From an uncultured Hungatella sp. (GTDB taxonomy: Bacteria > Bacillota > Clostridia > Lachnospirales > Lachnospiraceae): a DNA stretch of 64,000 nt. A program made the translations under genes and the position numbers. Shown piece by piece: positions 24,537 through 34,044 of this stretch (positions are counted from its first letter, which is position 1; each line of letters begins with the position of its first letter). The stretch is taken from positions 15,810 through 79,809 of the forward strand of contig CAJUPQ010000004.1 in NCBI GenBank assembly GCA_910588505.1. Direction: 5' to 3'. Below the pieces are notes generated by a model. It searched no databases and was not told the origin of the DNA. It saw only the letters and a program-made list of their open reading frames with translations.

Positions 24537-25403
24537 TTACGATTTTGATCTCTCATATAAGTGGACAATATCTATCATCAGATAAATACAGTCTTCGTCC
24601 GTACACAGATAGTTGTAATGTTCCATTACATAATCAGAAATACTCTTTACACATTCCAGACTTTGCTCGTACTCTGTCTTTAACTGGTTAAAAATAGACG
24701 CAAAAGAGACTTCGTTATGCGCTGCCTGGTCTGACAATACATTTCTAAGAAAGAGCTTTAAATGGATAATAAATCTGGAGTACGTCAGAGAATGCTCATC
24801 CAGCGGACAGCCCAGGTGCTGCTCCACAATCTTTACAATATCTGACACCGCACGCATGATCTGAAGCATCTGCGGATTCGATTTATTTTCAGTTGCGGTA
24901 ATCAGGTGAAAAGCAATGGAAGTCACCTCATCCTTTGGAAGATCAATAGCAAACTGTTCGTTGATCATCGTAACCGCCTTCTGGGCAACATTATATTCTT
25001 CCCTGTAGAACCGCTTTACCTCTTCATTCAGCAGTTTTGGTGTTTGATTTCCCTGATGATACTGAACGATGCTGAAATGTATATGGTCAGCCAGAGTCAT
25101 AAGGAAATTCACATTAAATGTCCCTTTCAGATGTTCTTCCGCATAATCAATAATCTTCTGGGAAATTTCAATCACCTCAAAAGGAATCTCTTCAAGCAAG
25201 GTAAACACAGCATAATTGGGCTTATCCACTGAAATATAGGTTTTTGTTATTTCTTCCGGATAAACTGCTTCATTCTTGTGTTTACGAAATCCCAATCCCT
25301 TGCCAATAGCGATAACTTCCCGGCCGTAGAAATCCTTCGCTATCACAATATTGTTATTTACAATATTTTTTACAATCAGGATCTGCTTGAACTCTTTCTT
25401 CAC
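24537..25403 (-). CDS. BglG/LicT-family transcription antiterminator
   Basis: 288 aa. The N-terminal co-antiterminator RNA-binding domain (about 1-57, ILIVKNIVNNNIVIAKD and VIAIGKGLGF) is followed by two PTS-regulation domains with the usual histidines, for example in LADHIHFSIVQYH and EVTSIAFHLI. The GTG at 25403 is taken as the start because AAAGGAGG precedes it and the CAT domain then begins at residue 1; the frame is open 43 codons further, through the RAT and terminator. When active it binds the RAT at 25483-25518 and prevents termination, controlling itself and the three PTS/glucosidase genes. Confidence 0.93.
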   Translation of the reverse strand: MKKEFKQILIVKNIVNNNIVIAKDFYGREVIAIGKGLGFRKHKNEAVYPEEITKTYISVDKPNYAVFTLLEEIPFEVIEISQKIIDYAEEHLKGTFNVNFLMTLADHIHFSIVQYHQGNQTPKLLNEEVKRFYREEYNVAQKAVTMINEQFAIDLPKDEVTSIAFHLITATENKSNPQMLQIMRAVSDIVKIVEQHLGCPLDEHSLTYSRFIIHLKLFLRNVLSDQAAHNEVSFASIFNQLKTEYEQSLECVKSISDYVMEHYNYLCTDEDCIYLMIDIVHLYERSKS

Positions 25404-25441
25404 CTTCCTGCCTCCTTTCCGAAACAAAAACAAATAAAAAA

Positions 25442-25518
25442 GACAAACTCCATATATCTGTCTTCTCAGCAGATATATTATAGAATTTGCCTTAATATCG
25501 TGATTAAGTAACAAGCCT
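25442..25518 (-). promoter_or_regulatory. Ribonucleic antiterminator (RAT) and overlapping terminator
   Basis: On the minus strand 25518-25483 reads AGGCTTGTTACTTAATC...AAGGCAAA, close to the LicT/BglG target GGATTGTTACT...GGCAAAACC. The terminator stem starts within the RAT's GGCAAA and pairs 25491-25470 with 25460-25442, closing on ATATATCTG / CAGATATAT. A T-rich tract lies at 25441-25433. The two structures are mutually exclusive, the classic antitermination design. Confidence 0.85.
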
Positions 25519-25549
25519 ATCTTTTTATTCATTTCTGTTCCTGAATATT

Positions 25550-25578
25550 ATGATAATACAAACAGCCCTCCTTGTCAA
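25550..25578 (-). promoter_or_regulatory. Promoter of the beta-glucoside PTS operon
   Basis: On the minus strand a perfect TTGACA (25578-25573), a 17-base spacer and TATCAT (25555-25550). It places the RNA start near 25543, just ahead of the RAT. Confidence 0.75.
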
Positions 25579-25683
25579 TACTTTTATAAATTTTCCATAA
25601 AATATTTTTCCAATAAAGTATTTTATTCGGTAAAATCGCTTCTTTGAGTGGCCTGTTTCAACTTTCAGGTTCTAAATTGGCGA

Positions 25684-26922
25684 TTACTGTAAAAATAATC
25701 CCGCTGTCTGTCCGGCACACCATCTCCAGTCGATCTGCTCCACCGTCTCCGCTGCATACACCGGACGGGAATATACCCGGACCCCCTCCAAGGTGTAGAC
25801 AATCTCCCCCACCTGCTGCCCTGCCCTTACGGGAGCGGCAAGCTTTGAGGGGATACGGATCTGCGTCTCTATCCTCTCCCCCTCTTTCATAAGCGCCTGA
25901 AAAACCTTCCCTTCCTCCCCCAAAGTTTTTAGCCCAATCCTGGCCTCATGACCCATGCCGTCAGCGGGAATCCCTCCATCCACCAAAACAGGGGATAGCT
26001 TTGGCGTTTCCCCTGCAGGACGGTTCTCATAATTTTGTAGCCCATAGGTAAATAGCTTTCTGGCGTCATTCCACTTGTACGTTTTGTGAGGCGGCCATCC
26101 GCAGCCAAGAAGGGCGATCACGTACCTTCTCCCGTTATCTTCCAGCGCCCCCACATAGCAATACCCGGCTCCCCCCGTAAACCCGGTCTTCCCTGACACG
26201 ACTCCGTCCATCATAGTCAGAAGCGCGTTGTGGTTGACGCAGGAGTAATTGCCTTTCCCGTCCAGGTCCGTGAAATAATAGTTCTGGGCCTGGGTTATGG
26301 TCAGAAACTCCTGGCTCTTGGGGGACTGCCAGGCACAATAGCTCATAATGGCCGCCAAATCCCTGGCTGTGGTGCTATGAAGCCTGATCTCTCCGCCATC
26401 CCCCGTCTCCTGGGCGTCCAGACCATTGGGCGTAATAAACCAGGTATGTTCACAACCGATGTCCCTGGCTTTTTCGTTCATCAGCGCCGCAAACTCCTTG
26501 GTACTGCCCGCCACATGCTCCGCCACCATCACGGCGCTGTCATTGTGGGACTCCAGCATGAGAGAATGGAGAATATCCCCCAGCCGGAACCTGCGCCCGG
26601 AAGCCGCCCCCAGATGGACCTTGGGCTGGCTGGCCGCGTAGGAGGACACCACCACCTCATCATCAGGATCGCACCTCTCCAAAGCCAGGATACAGGTCAT
26701 GATCTTGGTGGTGCTGGCCATAGGGCGGATCAGATCCTCCTCTTTCCCGTAAAGCACCCGCCCGGTGGAGGCATCCATCAGAACCGCGGACTGGGCGTTC
26801 AAATTCAGAGATGAGTCCTCCTCCTGTCCGGCATTGGCTGGGACGAAAAACATCTGACAAGACAGAGTCAGGGTAACCAGGATTGCTGCAATGTATTTAT
26901 ATAGAGGGTATTTGGGATTCAT
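25684..26922 (-). CDS. D-alanyl-D-alanine carboxypeptidase (DacF/PBP5 type)
   Basis: 412 aa, serine peptidase S11 that trims the terminal D-Ala of peptidoglycan side chains. A signal peptide (about 1-31, ending in PANA) precedes the catalytic domain. The SxxK motif is Ser70-Thr-Thr-Lys73, SxN is Ser124-His-Asn126, and KTG occurs in VVSGKTGFTGG. A C-terminal beta-rich PBP5_C domain follows from about residue 310. The ATG at 26922 (GGAG ten bases upstream) is chosen over an upstream ATG because the signal peptide then starts properly. It is transcribed alone, divergent from the 63-aa gene. Confidence 0.93.
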   Translation of the reverse strand: MNPKYPLYKYIAAILVTLTLSCQMFFVPANAGQEEDSSLNLNAQSAVLMDASTGRVLYGKEEDLIRPMASTTKIMTCILALERCDPDDEVVVSSYAASQPKVHLGAASGRRFRLGDILHSLMLESHNDSAVMVAEHVAGSTKEFAALMNEKARDIGCEHTWFITPNGLDAQETGDGGEIRLHSTTARDLAAIMSYCAWQSPKSQEFLTITQAQNYYFTDLDGKGNYSCVNHNALLTMMDGVVSGKTGFTGGAGYCYVGALEDNGRRYVIALLGCGWPPHKTYKWNDARKLFTYGLQNYENRPAGETPKLSPVLVDGGIPADGMGHEARIGLKTLGEEGKVFQALMKEGERIETQIRIPSKLAAPVRAGQQVGEIVYTLEGVRVYSRPVYAAETVEQIDWRWCAGQTAGLFLQ

Positions 26923-27050
26923 AGAGATATGGCTCCGAATATTATTATCTATCCTATTCGGTTTCCTTTGATTTATGATCTTTTCCTTTACACCTTGTCG
27001 CCTTTCCGCTATAATAAAAACAGACAAATAAAAAAGGAGGCGGTCCGTAT

Positions 27051-27242
27051 ATGCCAAATGGTCTGGAAATTGCCAAAACTGCCATTGAAGATTTTAAGAA
27101 GATCCAGGAATATATGTTTTTAGCCAAAAAGGAAAACGCCACAGAGACCTACGCCAAATTAAAAGATGAGTACCTCTCTTTAAAGGCCATCCTCCACGTC
27201 GCGGGCGTGAACCTGACGGATATTGACAAGATAAAAGAATAA
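27051..27242 (+). CDS. Small hypothetical protein (63 aa)
   Basis: 63 aa, charged, predicted helical: IAKTAIEDFKKIQEYMFLAK, then LKDEYLSLKAILHVAGVNL. A strong AAAAGGAGGCGG site precedes the ATG and a perfect terminator follows, so this is a true small gene. It lies divergent from dacF and convergent with the Hsp70 gene. No family function is known. Confidence 0.8.
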   Translation: MPNGLEIAKTAIEDFKKIQEYMFLAKKENATETYAKLKDEYLSLKAILHVAGVNLTDIDKIKE

Positions 27243-27254
27243 AGCATAAAAAAC

Positions 27255-27292
27255 AAAGCCTGCCGGCCCATATACCTGTCGCAGGCTTTTTT
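27255..27292. terminator. Bidirectional-looking terminator
   Basis: AAGCCTGC and GCAGGCTT arms (27256-27263 and 27281-27288), with A residues before and TTTTTT after. It lies just past the 63-aa gene and before the end of the convergent Hsp70 gene. Confidence 0.85.
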
Positions 27293-27344
27293 CTCTTATC
27301 AAAAATCCAAACCATATCAGAAGCGTTCCCCATTCATCATGGAC

Positions 27345-29033
27345 TCACTCCTCCATCATCTCCAGAAACTTCTTAAACTCCTCCTTGGCCTCTTCAATGA
27401 TCCCCTGGTCGTAGGTATTTAGGGCCTGCTCAAACTTCCGGATGGCCCGCTCCACAAAAAGTCGGTCATCCCCTAAGCTCTCCTCGTAGACCCGCTCCCC
27501 CCGCAGAAGGAGATACTTGTTCTCCTCCCGGTCCCTTGGATGGATCTTTAAGTAGGACAAGGTCTTCAGCCGCTCCTCGATCTCCTCCTGGCTCATATCC
27601 ACATCCCTTCCCAGGAATACCTTCTTCATCACCTGCTCCGTGGAGGTAACCTTAACCTCAACCTCCAGGATCGAGTTTATATCGTAAGTGTAAGTTACAT
27701 CCACGGACTCCTCACCCGCCTTGGCAGGGGGGATGTCGATCAGAAGCTCTCCCAGGGACAGATTGTTGGCCGCGAACCGGCTTTCCCCCTGGAGCACATT
27801 AATGCGGATCTTATCCTGATTGTCCCGCACCGTGTACAGCCGCTCCGTCCGGCTGGCAGGGATCACGGTGTTTCTGTCAATGATGGGGCAGAACACGCCG
27901 TTCTCAAATTCGTGGTTCTCCCACTCCCGCACCACCTCGGTTCCCAGGGTAAAGGGACACACATCTGTCAGGATCACCTCCTTGATCGAGTCCTTCCGCT
28001 CCTTCATGGCACCCTGGATGGCAGCCCCTAAGGCCACCGCCTCGTCAGGGTTTATGTTGGTGTCCGGGATCATCTTAAACAGTTTGCTGACAAACCGGCG
28101 GATCACCGGGCTCTTGGTGGCTCCGCCCACTAACACCACCTTGTCAATGTCCGACAGGCGGATGTGGGCGTCTGACAGGCTTCTCTTCACCGGCCTGCGT
28201 ATCCGCTCCAAAAGATCGCCGCAGGCCTCCTCGTATTTAGAAAGGTCCACCTCCAGCTCATAGATCTCATCCCCGATCTTGCAGTTCATGACACTGACCC
28301 GCTTGTCGGAAAATCCCAGCTTGCACAGCTCCGCCTGTTTGTGGATATGGCGCAGAGTCTTCTCATCCAGAGACAATCGGTCCAGTTTGTAATGCTTCTC
28401 AAAAAACATATTTTCCAGCACTGCCGTAAAGTCCTCGCCGCCCAGGAAGTTATCCCCGGCCACGGCCCGCACCTCTAAGATCGTGTCATAAAGTTCCAGG
28501 ATAGACACGTCAAAGGTGCCGCCGCCCAGATCAAACACCAAAAACCTGGCCTGGGCCTGGCTCTGGTACAGCCCGTAGGCGATGGCCGCCGCCGTGGGCT
28601 CGCTGATAATCCGCTCCACCTTAAGCCCGGCCAGCTCCCCGGCCCTCTTGGTGGCCCGCCTTCTGGCGTCGTCAAAATAGGCGGGCACGCTGATAACAGC
28701 CTCCGTCACTTCCTCCCCTAAGTACTCCTGGGCGTCCTCCTTTAGGACCCTTAACACCAGGGAGGACAGCTCCTCCGCCAAAAACGTCTTGTTCAGCAGC
28801 TTAAACTGCTTTTTGCTGCCCATATCACGCTTAAACACGCTGGCAGCGCTGTCCGGATACAGAAGCATCCGCTCCGCCGCCACCTCCCCCACATACACCT
28901 GCTCGTCCTCATCAATACTGACTACGGAGGGGGTCAGTCTTTTTCCAAGTCTGTTGGGAATGATCTTAGGCCCCTCCTCCGTAAAGTAGGCGGCCAGGCT
29001 GTTGGTCGTTCCCAAATCAATTCCTATTATCAT
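27345..29033 (-). CDS. Hsp70-family chaperone (HscC-like)
   Basis: 562 aa, shorter than DnaK because the helical lid is reduced. The ATPase domain is intact: IIGIDLGTTNSLAA at the start, VISVPAYFDDARRRATKRAG, FLVFDLGGGTFDVSILE and VVLVGGATKSPVIR. The substrate-binding beta domain (about 380-500) and a short helical tail follow. Its ATG overlaps the stop of the large TPR gene upstream (ATGA), so the two are translated together, and that protein has a J-like domain at its N-terminus. The pair looks like a dedicated chaperone/co-chaperone set distinct from the general DnaK-DnaJ-GrpE system. Confidence 0.92.
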   Translation of the reverse strand: MIIGIDLGTTNSLAAYFTEEGPKIIPNRLGKRLTPSVVSIDEDEQVYVGEVAAERMLLYPDSAASVFKRDMGSKKQFKLLNKTFLAEELSSLVLRVLKEDAQEYLGEEVTEAVISVPAYFDDARRRATKRAGELAGLKVERIISEPTAAAIAYGLYQSQAQARFLVFDLGGGTFDVSILELYDTILEVRAVAGDNFLGGEDFTAVLENMFFEKHYKLDRLSLDEKTLRHIHKQAELCKLGFSDKRVSVMNCKIGDEIYELEVDLSKYEEACGDLLERIRRPVKRSLSDAHIRLSDIDKVVLVGGATKSPVIRRFVSKLFKMIPDTNINPDEAVALGAAIQGAMKERKDSIKEVILTDVCPFTLGTEVVREWENHEFENGVFCPIIDRNTVIPASRTERLYTVRDNQDKIRINVLQGESRFAANNLSLGELLIDIPPAKAGEESVDVTYTYDINSILEVEVKVTSTEQVMKKVFLGRDVDMSQEEIEERLKTLSYLKIHPRDREENKYLLLRGERVYEESLGDDRLFVERAIRKFEQALNTYDQGIIEEAKEEFKKFLEMMEE

Positions 29034-32000
29034 AATTTTTGTATCCTCTTCAAAGCAATGATTATTGAAATGTCATGGCCGTTAAATTCATAGGCCTTCT
29101 CATAGCATTCGCGGGCTTTTCCCAGATCTCCCACAGCCTCATAGTACATGCCCAGGTGCTGGAATCCCTCATAACAGGCCTTATACCGGCACTGGCGGCA
29201 TCTGGGCCAGCGGGTCATGTCCTCCAGCATCTTAAGGCCTTTCTGCGTGTCCCCCAGGCAAATGTAGAGCCATCCAAACCGCATAAGCCTGGCAGGGCCA
29301 AAGGGCAGGTAGTTTAGATAGTTCTCCTCCGTGCCGCTTCCAGATTTACGAAAGTGCTCCAGAGACCTTGCGGCGTGGATCCTGGCATCCTTTTTCTTTC
29401 CACAGCGGAAGTACAGATACGCCAGCTTCCACTCCACTTCCCTGAGGTCGTCCTCATCCTCCGCCGCTGCCAGGGCTCGCTTGTAGTACCCCTCAGCCTT
29501 CTTAAAATCACCTAGGATGTCCTTATAAAAATAAGCCAAGTCGCACATCCGGCTGGTCTTCTTTTCCTTGGAAGCCTTGTTGACGCCCTTCACATAGGTC
29601 TTCACCGCTTCCTTTTTCCTGCCCTTCAGGTACTGGATCATGGCCACGTTCTCATAGTAGTCCTCCAGCTCCGGCTCCATCTCAAAGTACCGAAGCGCGC
29701 TGTCATAATCCTCCAGGTACTGGTAGAGGAGCCCGATCTCCTTGCGGAAGGTCTTTCTGTCCGGAAACATCTCCAGATCCTTCTCATAGCACCAGATGGC
29801 CTTTCTGTAATCCCCAAGGGCCTCATAGCAGTCCGCCATGTTGCTGTAGGGAAGTACGCTTTTGCCGTCCCCCATACACCGGGCAGCCTTCTCAAGACAC
29901 TCTATAGCCTTCTCAAACTGTCCCAGGTATTTGTAACAGCAGCCCATATTGTTGTGGGAAGCCCAGTCGTCAGGTTCCAGGGCCAGGGCCTTCTCAAACT
30001 GTTCGATGGCCTCCTCAAGGCGGAAAGCGCTCATATACAGTCTGCCCTTTTCCACCAGATAATAACAGCTTTCCCTGACCTTCAGCTGAGCATCTATGTA
30101 GCCCATAGCCTTGTCAAAATCCGCCGGATCGTAGGTGGTGGTGTATTTTTCCTTGTAATAGTCCGCCAGCTTTTCATTGGCGTCCCGGTACCCCTCCTGG
30201 CAGTCCAGGGCTTTCTGAAATTCCTCCATAGCCAGAACCTTCATGCCCTGATTTTCTTGGCACAGCCCGCAGTTGTAGTGGAGAGCCGGGGTGGTGCCGT
30301 AGACTCCTTCTGCCTCCTTGTACTCTGCCAGGGCGCTTTTGTACTCTTTTCTGTCCAGATAGATATGTCCCCGTATCATGCGGTACTGCATCCTGTTGGG
30401 ATTCTGGTCTATGGCCTTTCCAAGGTGCTCAAGAGCCGCGTTCGTGTCATTGTCATCCCAGTATAGCAGGGAGAGCTCGTACTCCACCTCGGACTTGTCC
30501 TCGATATCCATATCCTCATCCGGAATCTCCCCCCGAAGAAGCTCCAGAAGTTCCCTGACAATGGCAAATGGCTTTTCCCGGTCTTCCCTTTTCTCCGCCA
30601 GATTCCTTAAAACCTTCACCTCGTAAAGCTTCATGTTAGGGCTGAACTCCACCTGGTTCTCCCTGGCCTTGTCCAAAACCCCGAGAGCGTCCGAAAACTG
30701 GTTGCTGTAGAAAAATGCCTCCACTGCCAGCATATATGGCTTGTAATATCCGGCATAAACCCGGATGGCGCGGTAATAGTCGTCCACCACCTGCTGCCCG
30801 TTCTTCATGGCATAGGCAGCCTCCTGCCGCTGAACGATAGCCGGAAAATATCCCTCGTCCCCGGCCAGGATCGTGTCGCACAAGTCAATACATTCCTTGT
30901 GCTTCTCATCCTCAAACAAAAGGTATGCTTTATACTGCATGCACGCCTGCTTATCGTGGTGTTCCTGGGCCGTCTCAATGGCCATGTCCACATATTTCAG
31001 GGCCTCCTCCTGCTTCTTCAGCTCAAAGCAGCACCCGCTTAAAATATGGCAGGCCCGGTATTCCCGGGAGATCCGTTTCTTGTTCTCCTCGCTGCCGTCG
31101 TTCGGCGTGGCCCTTATAAGCTTAAGCCACCGCTCCAGATGGGGAAGCGCCTCCTCATACTTCTCCGCCCGGTACAAAAGCCGGCCGCTTAAGTTTTCGT
31201 AGGAGTAGGTCTGCTCCTCATCAGGAACAAAATCTTTGATCAGCTCTATGGCCTCGTCAATATATTCATTCTGGAACAGACACCATCCAAGCTCAACCGT
31301 GTCCTTACATCTCTGACTCTCCTCAATATCCGGCCTTGCGATGGATTCCTTGTACTGAGCGATAAGCGCCTCGTTGGTCTTTCTCATGTCCTCCAGGACA
31401 GCCTCGTCCCTTCCGTCCATGTTCAAAAGATCCATCATCAGCTCTTTGGCTTCCTCATACTCCTTCTCGGCGATCAGGTATCTGGCAGCCCCGTATTTGG
31501 CTGTATAGTGGTCCGGATTGTCCTTAAGGATCCGCTTCCAGAGCTCATACGCCTCCTCCTTTCTGCCGGCAGCCCACCGGGCCTCCCCGCAGTACAGGAG
31601 AATGTAAGCGTCCCCGGGATACTTCTCCATAAGACGGTCTGTCAGCTCCTGGGCTTTTGTGACCTGGGACGGCAGACTCGCCGGATCTTCGGGTCTCTCC
31701 TGCCCCTCCTTAAGCCGCGGATCTCCCCGTTCCTCCCCGGCGTCCTGTGTCTTATCCTCCCGCCAGGACTCCCCCTCCAGCGAAAGAAGCCGCAGCCGCT
31801 CTGCGTCCACATAAGGGTGGTATACGCCAAAAGTCTCCAGCTCATCCAGCTTCTCCAAAAGCCCGTCCTTTTCCCCCCGGTCGATCTGGCGCTTTACGTC
31901 CAGATAATTGCGGATATAGGCGTCGGCGTCCATGTTCTCCTCATCCGTCACCTGAAACAAGCTGTAGTCAATAAAGGAATCGTGCTGGATATAGTATGTG

Positions 32001-32476
32001 GCGTAATCCAGAAAATCCTTGGGAAACTTCTGAAGGATGTTGTCCCTGTCCTCCACGATCTGAAACTGTCTATCCACCAGCTGCCAGACAGGCCGGGGGA
32101 GATAAATGTGGTCCATAAGGTACAAAAGAAAAGCTTCCCTGGCTTCCAGGGACGTATCCAGATCGTCGCACACCGGATCCGACAGCGCCTGCTGCCACTT
32201 CTGTGTATCCTGCCTTGCGCGGATGTCCCTGTAAATCCGGTCAACCTGCTCCACCCAGAGGTCGATCTGGGTCTTTTCCTTCTCTTCCCCCTCATCATCC
32301 TCAGGCTGCCTGGCAAACCGCAGAGCCTCCTCATAAGCCTCCCGAAGCCGCTTAAACCCCTCCGGATCATCCTCCGGGTTGGTGTTCTTAAGAAGCGCTC
32401 GGTAGGCGTCCCGTATTCTATGTTCATCTTTCGTCTCCTGGATCCCCAGGACACGGAATATCATCTGCCGTTCCAT
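29030..32476 (-). CDS. Giant TPR protein with N-terminal J-like domain
   Basis: 1,148 aa. The first about 60 residues have a J-domain pattern (IFRVLGIQETKDEHRIRDAY, then FKRLREAYEEALRFA), but the HPD tripeptide that stimulates Hsp70 is absent; the loop reads KNTNPEDDPEG. The rest is an array of tetratricopeptide repeats, clear for example in DWASHNNMGCCYKYLGQFEK and NCGLCQENQGMKVLAMEEFQ. A Cys-rich spot CRQCRYKAC lies near the end. The start at 32476 follows GGAGAGGGAGGG. It is coupled to the Hsp70 gene by a four-base overlap. A role as scaffold or client adaptor for that Hsp70 is inferred. Confidence 0.85.
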   Translation of the reverse strand: MERQMIFRVLGIQETKDEHRIRDAYRALLKNTNPEDDPEGFKRLREAYEEALRFARQPEDDEGEEKEKTQIDLWVEQVDRIYRDIRARQDTQKWQQALSDPVCDDLDTSLEAREAFLLYLMDHIYLPRPVWQLVDRQFQIVEDRDNILQKFPKDFLDYATYYIQHDSFIDYSLFQVTDEENMDADAYIRNYLDVKRQIDRGEKDGLLEKLDELETFGVYHPYVDAERLRLLSLEGESWREDKTQDAGEERGDPRLKEGQERPEDPASLPSQVTKAQELTDRLMEKYPGDAYILLYCGEARWAAGRKEEAYELWKRILKDNPDHYTAKYGAARYLIAEKEYEEAKELMMDLLNMDGRDEAVLEDMRKTNEALIAQYKESIARPDIEESQRCKDTVELGWCLFQNEYIDEAIELIKDFVPDEEQTYSYENLSGRLLYRAEKYEEALPHLERWLKLIRATPNDGSEENKKRISREYRACHILSGCCFELKKQEEALKYVDMAIETAQEHHDKQACMQYKAYLLFEDEKHKECIDLCDTILAGDEGYFPAIVQRQEAAYAMKNGQQVVDDYYRAIRVYAGYYKPYMLAVEAFFYSNQFSDALGVLDKARENQVEFSPNMKLYEVKVLRNLAEKREDREKPFAIVRELLELLRGEIPDEDMDIEDKSEVEYELSLLYWDDNDTNAALEHLGKAIDQNPNRMQYRMIRGHIYLDRKEYKSALAEYKEAEGVYGTTPALHYNCGLCQENQGMKVLAMEEFQKALDCQEGYRDANEKLADYYKEKYTTTYDPADFDKAMGYIDAQLKVRESCYYLVEKGRLYMSAFRLEEAIEQFEKALALEPDDWASHNNMGCCYKYLGQFEKAIECLEKAARCMGDGKSVLPYSNMADCYEALGDYRKAIWCYEKDLEMFPDRKTFRKEIGLLYQYLEDYDSALRYFEMEPELEDYYENVAMIQYLKGRKKEAVKTYVKGVNKASKEKKTSRMCDLAYFYKDILGDFKKAEGYYKRALAAAEDEDDLREVEWKLAYLYFRCGKKKDARIHAARSLEHFRKSGSGTEENYLNYLPFGPARLMRFGWLYICLGDTQKGLKMLEDMTRWPRCRQCRYKACYEGFQHLGMYYEAVGDLGKARECYEKAYEFNGHDISIIIALKRIQKL

Positions 32477-32549
32477 CCTATTCCCTCCCTCTCCAAATAT
32501 AAACTGTCTTTCTCCCCCCGAAACAGCAACTCTCTCTATTTTATACAAC

Positions 32550-34013
32550 TCACCTGCCACTTGTCAATGTTAAGTCTCGCCTAAGTCCCTTGGGATAATG
32601 ATTTTTCAGCACATCCCCCACCTGCTTGGCCCAGCCGACAGAGTACTGCCCGGCGCCTACAAGAGTCCAACCGTTGCCATACTCCCGGCCTGCCCGCCCT
32701 GCCTTTAAGGCCTCGCCCCGCACATATGCCTCTATCTGGGGGCTTTCCTCCTCCCACGTCTGCCACCGCTTTACCTGATCCTTTTTCAGGTACAGAGCCA
32801 GACTGTGGGACGGCTCAAACCGGTTCTTTTTCCACGTCCCCAGATGCAGCCCAGGCCGCAGCACCCGAAGCCCCGAAAGCTCCGGCATCTCCTCCGGCGC
32901 CAGATACAGCTGGTCCCCGAAAAGCACCATCCGCTCCACGGCCTCAAGGCCAAACCTGCGGCCTTCCCCGGTTAATGTCTCCTGACAGAATTCCTGCCAC
33001 AAAAGCTTCACCTGCCTGTCCTTTACATAGGAAGGGCTTCTCTGCTTCCTTTTCTCGTCCACAGCGCCTTTATCCTTTCCCAGCACCGCCGCGAAATGTC
33101 CCTCCCCCTTTACATGGTGGGGCCAGACGCGGACCGTTTTGACCAGTCCTTCCTGTCCTCCCTCTACCCACTGGGGGCAGCCGCTGTCAAAGCCCTCCCA
33201 CACAGAAGGCGTCTCTACATAAAACTCCGGATTCCGCTTAAGGAATCCCTGGATACTGCCCTCGTTCTCCTCCGGGGAAAAGGTGCAGGTAGAATACACC
33301 AGCCTGCCTCCCGGCCGGACCATGCTCCCGGCCCAGTCCAGGATCTGAGCCTGCCTTCTGGCACACATGGCCACATTTTCCTGGCTCCAATGGCTTCTGG
33401 CCTCTTCGTCCTTCCGAAACATCCCCTCCCCGGAGCAGGGGGCGTCCACCACCACCTTGTCAAAAAAACAGGGAAAGCGCAGGGAAAGCTCCCGCGGCTC
33501 CTCATTTGTCACCACCCCGTTGGAAATGCCCATCCGCTCCACGTTTTGGGACAGGATCTTTGCCCTGGCTGGATGGATCTCATTGGCTACCAGAAGTCCA
33601 CGGCCTTTAAGCCCTCCCCCGATCTGGGTCGTCTTCCCCCCTGGCGCGCCGCACAGATCCAGAACCTTGTCCCCTGGCCTTGCGTCCAAAAGCTCAGCCA
33701 CCGCCATGGCGCTTGGCTCCTGGATATAGTAAACCCCAGCCTCATGCCAGACATGCCTTCCCGGCCCCGTGTTCCTGTCATAATAATACCCGCTCTCTGC
33801 CCAGGGGATCTTTTCAAGTCCAAACCGGGCCGTAAGCTCCAAAACCGCCGCCGCGTCCAAAACCTTCAGTGGGTTCAGCCGCAGCCCCGGCGTCCGCTCC
33901 TGCCCATAGCTTTCCACAAACCCGGCGTACTCCCTCTCCCCCAAAAGCCCTCTCATCTTTTGGAGAAACTCCTTTGGAAGCTCTACATGCTTATGCTCGT
34001 CCCTTGCCACCAT
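32550..34013 (-). CDS. RsmF-type rRNA m5C methyltransferase (NOP2/NSUN family)
   Basis: 487 aa, class I SAM-dependent RNA cytosine-5 methyltransferase. The SAM motif is CGAPGGKTTQIGG (121-133). The catalytic region has DAPCSGEGMFRK (Cys193) and the second conserved cysteine Cys243 in VYSTCTFSPEENEG. C-terminal to the catalytic core are an RsmF-type first domain and a PUA-like tail. The start at 34013 (MVARDEHKHVELPKEFL) is supported by GAGGGAGA. It lies 31 bases after the HerA-like gene and 73 bases before the TPR gene, all on the same strand. The probable substrate is 16S rRNA. Confidence 0.92.
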   Translation of the reverse strand: MVARDEHKHVELPKEFLQKMRGLLGEREYAGFVESYGQERTPGLRLNPLKVLDAAAVLELTARFGLEKIPWAESGYYYDRNTGPGRHVWHEAGVYYIQEPSAMAVAELLDARPGDKVLDLCGAPGGKTTQIGGGLKGRGLLVANEIHPARAKILSQNVERMGISNGVVTNEEPRELSLRFPCFFDKVVVDAPCSGEGMFRKDEEARSHWSQENVAMCARRQAQILDWAGSMVRPGGRLVYSTCTFSPEENEGSIQGFLKRNPEFYVETPSVWEGFDSGCPQWVEGGQEGLVKTVRVWPHHVKGEGHFAAVLGKDKGAVDEKRKQRSPSYVKDRQVKLLWQEFCQETLTGEGRRFGLEAVERMVLFGDQLYLAPEEMPELSGLRVLRPGLHLGTWKKNRFEPSHSLALYLKKDQVKRWQTWEEESPQIEAYVRGEALKAGRAGREYGNGWTLVGAGQYSVGWAKQVGDVLKNHYPKGLRRDLTLTSGR

Positions 34014-34044
34014 ATCTGTCTCCCTCTTATGCCCTGACCGGACC

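Noticed and set aside
31508..32584. Plus-strand frame of 358 codons opposite the TPR gene
   Set aside because: Antisense shadow without start signals.
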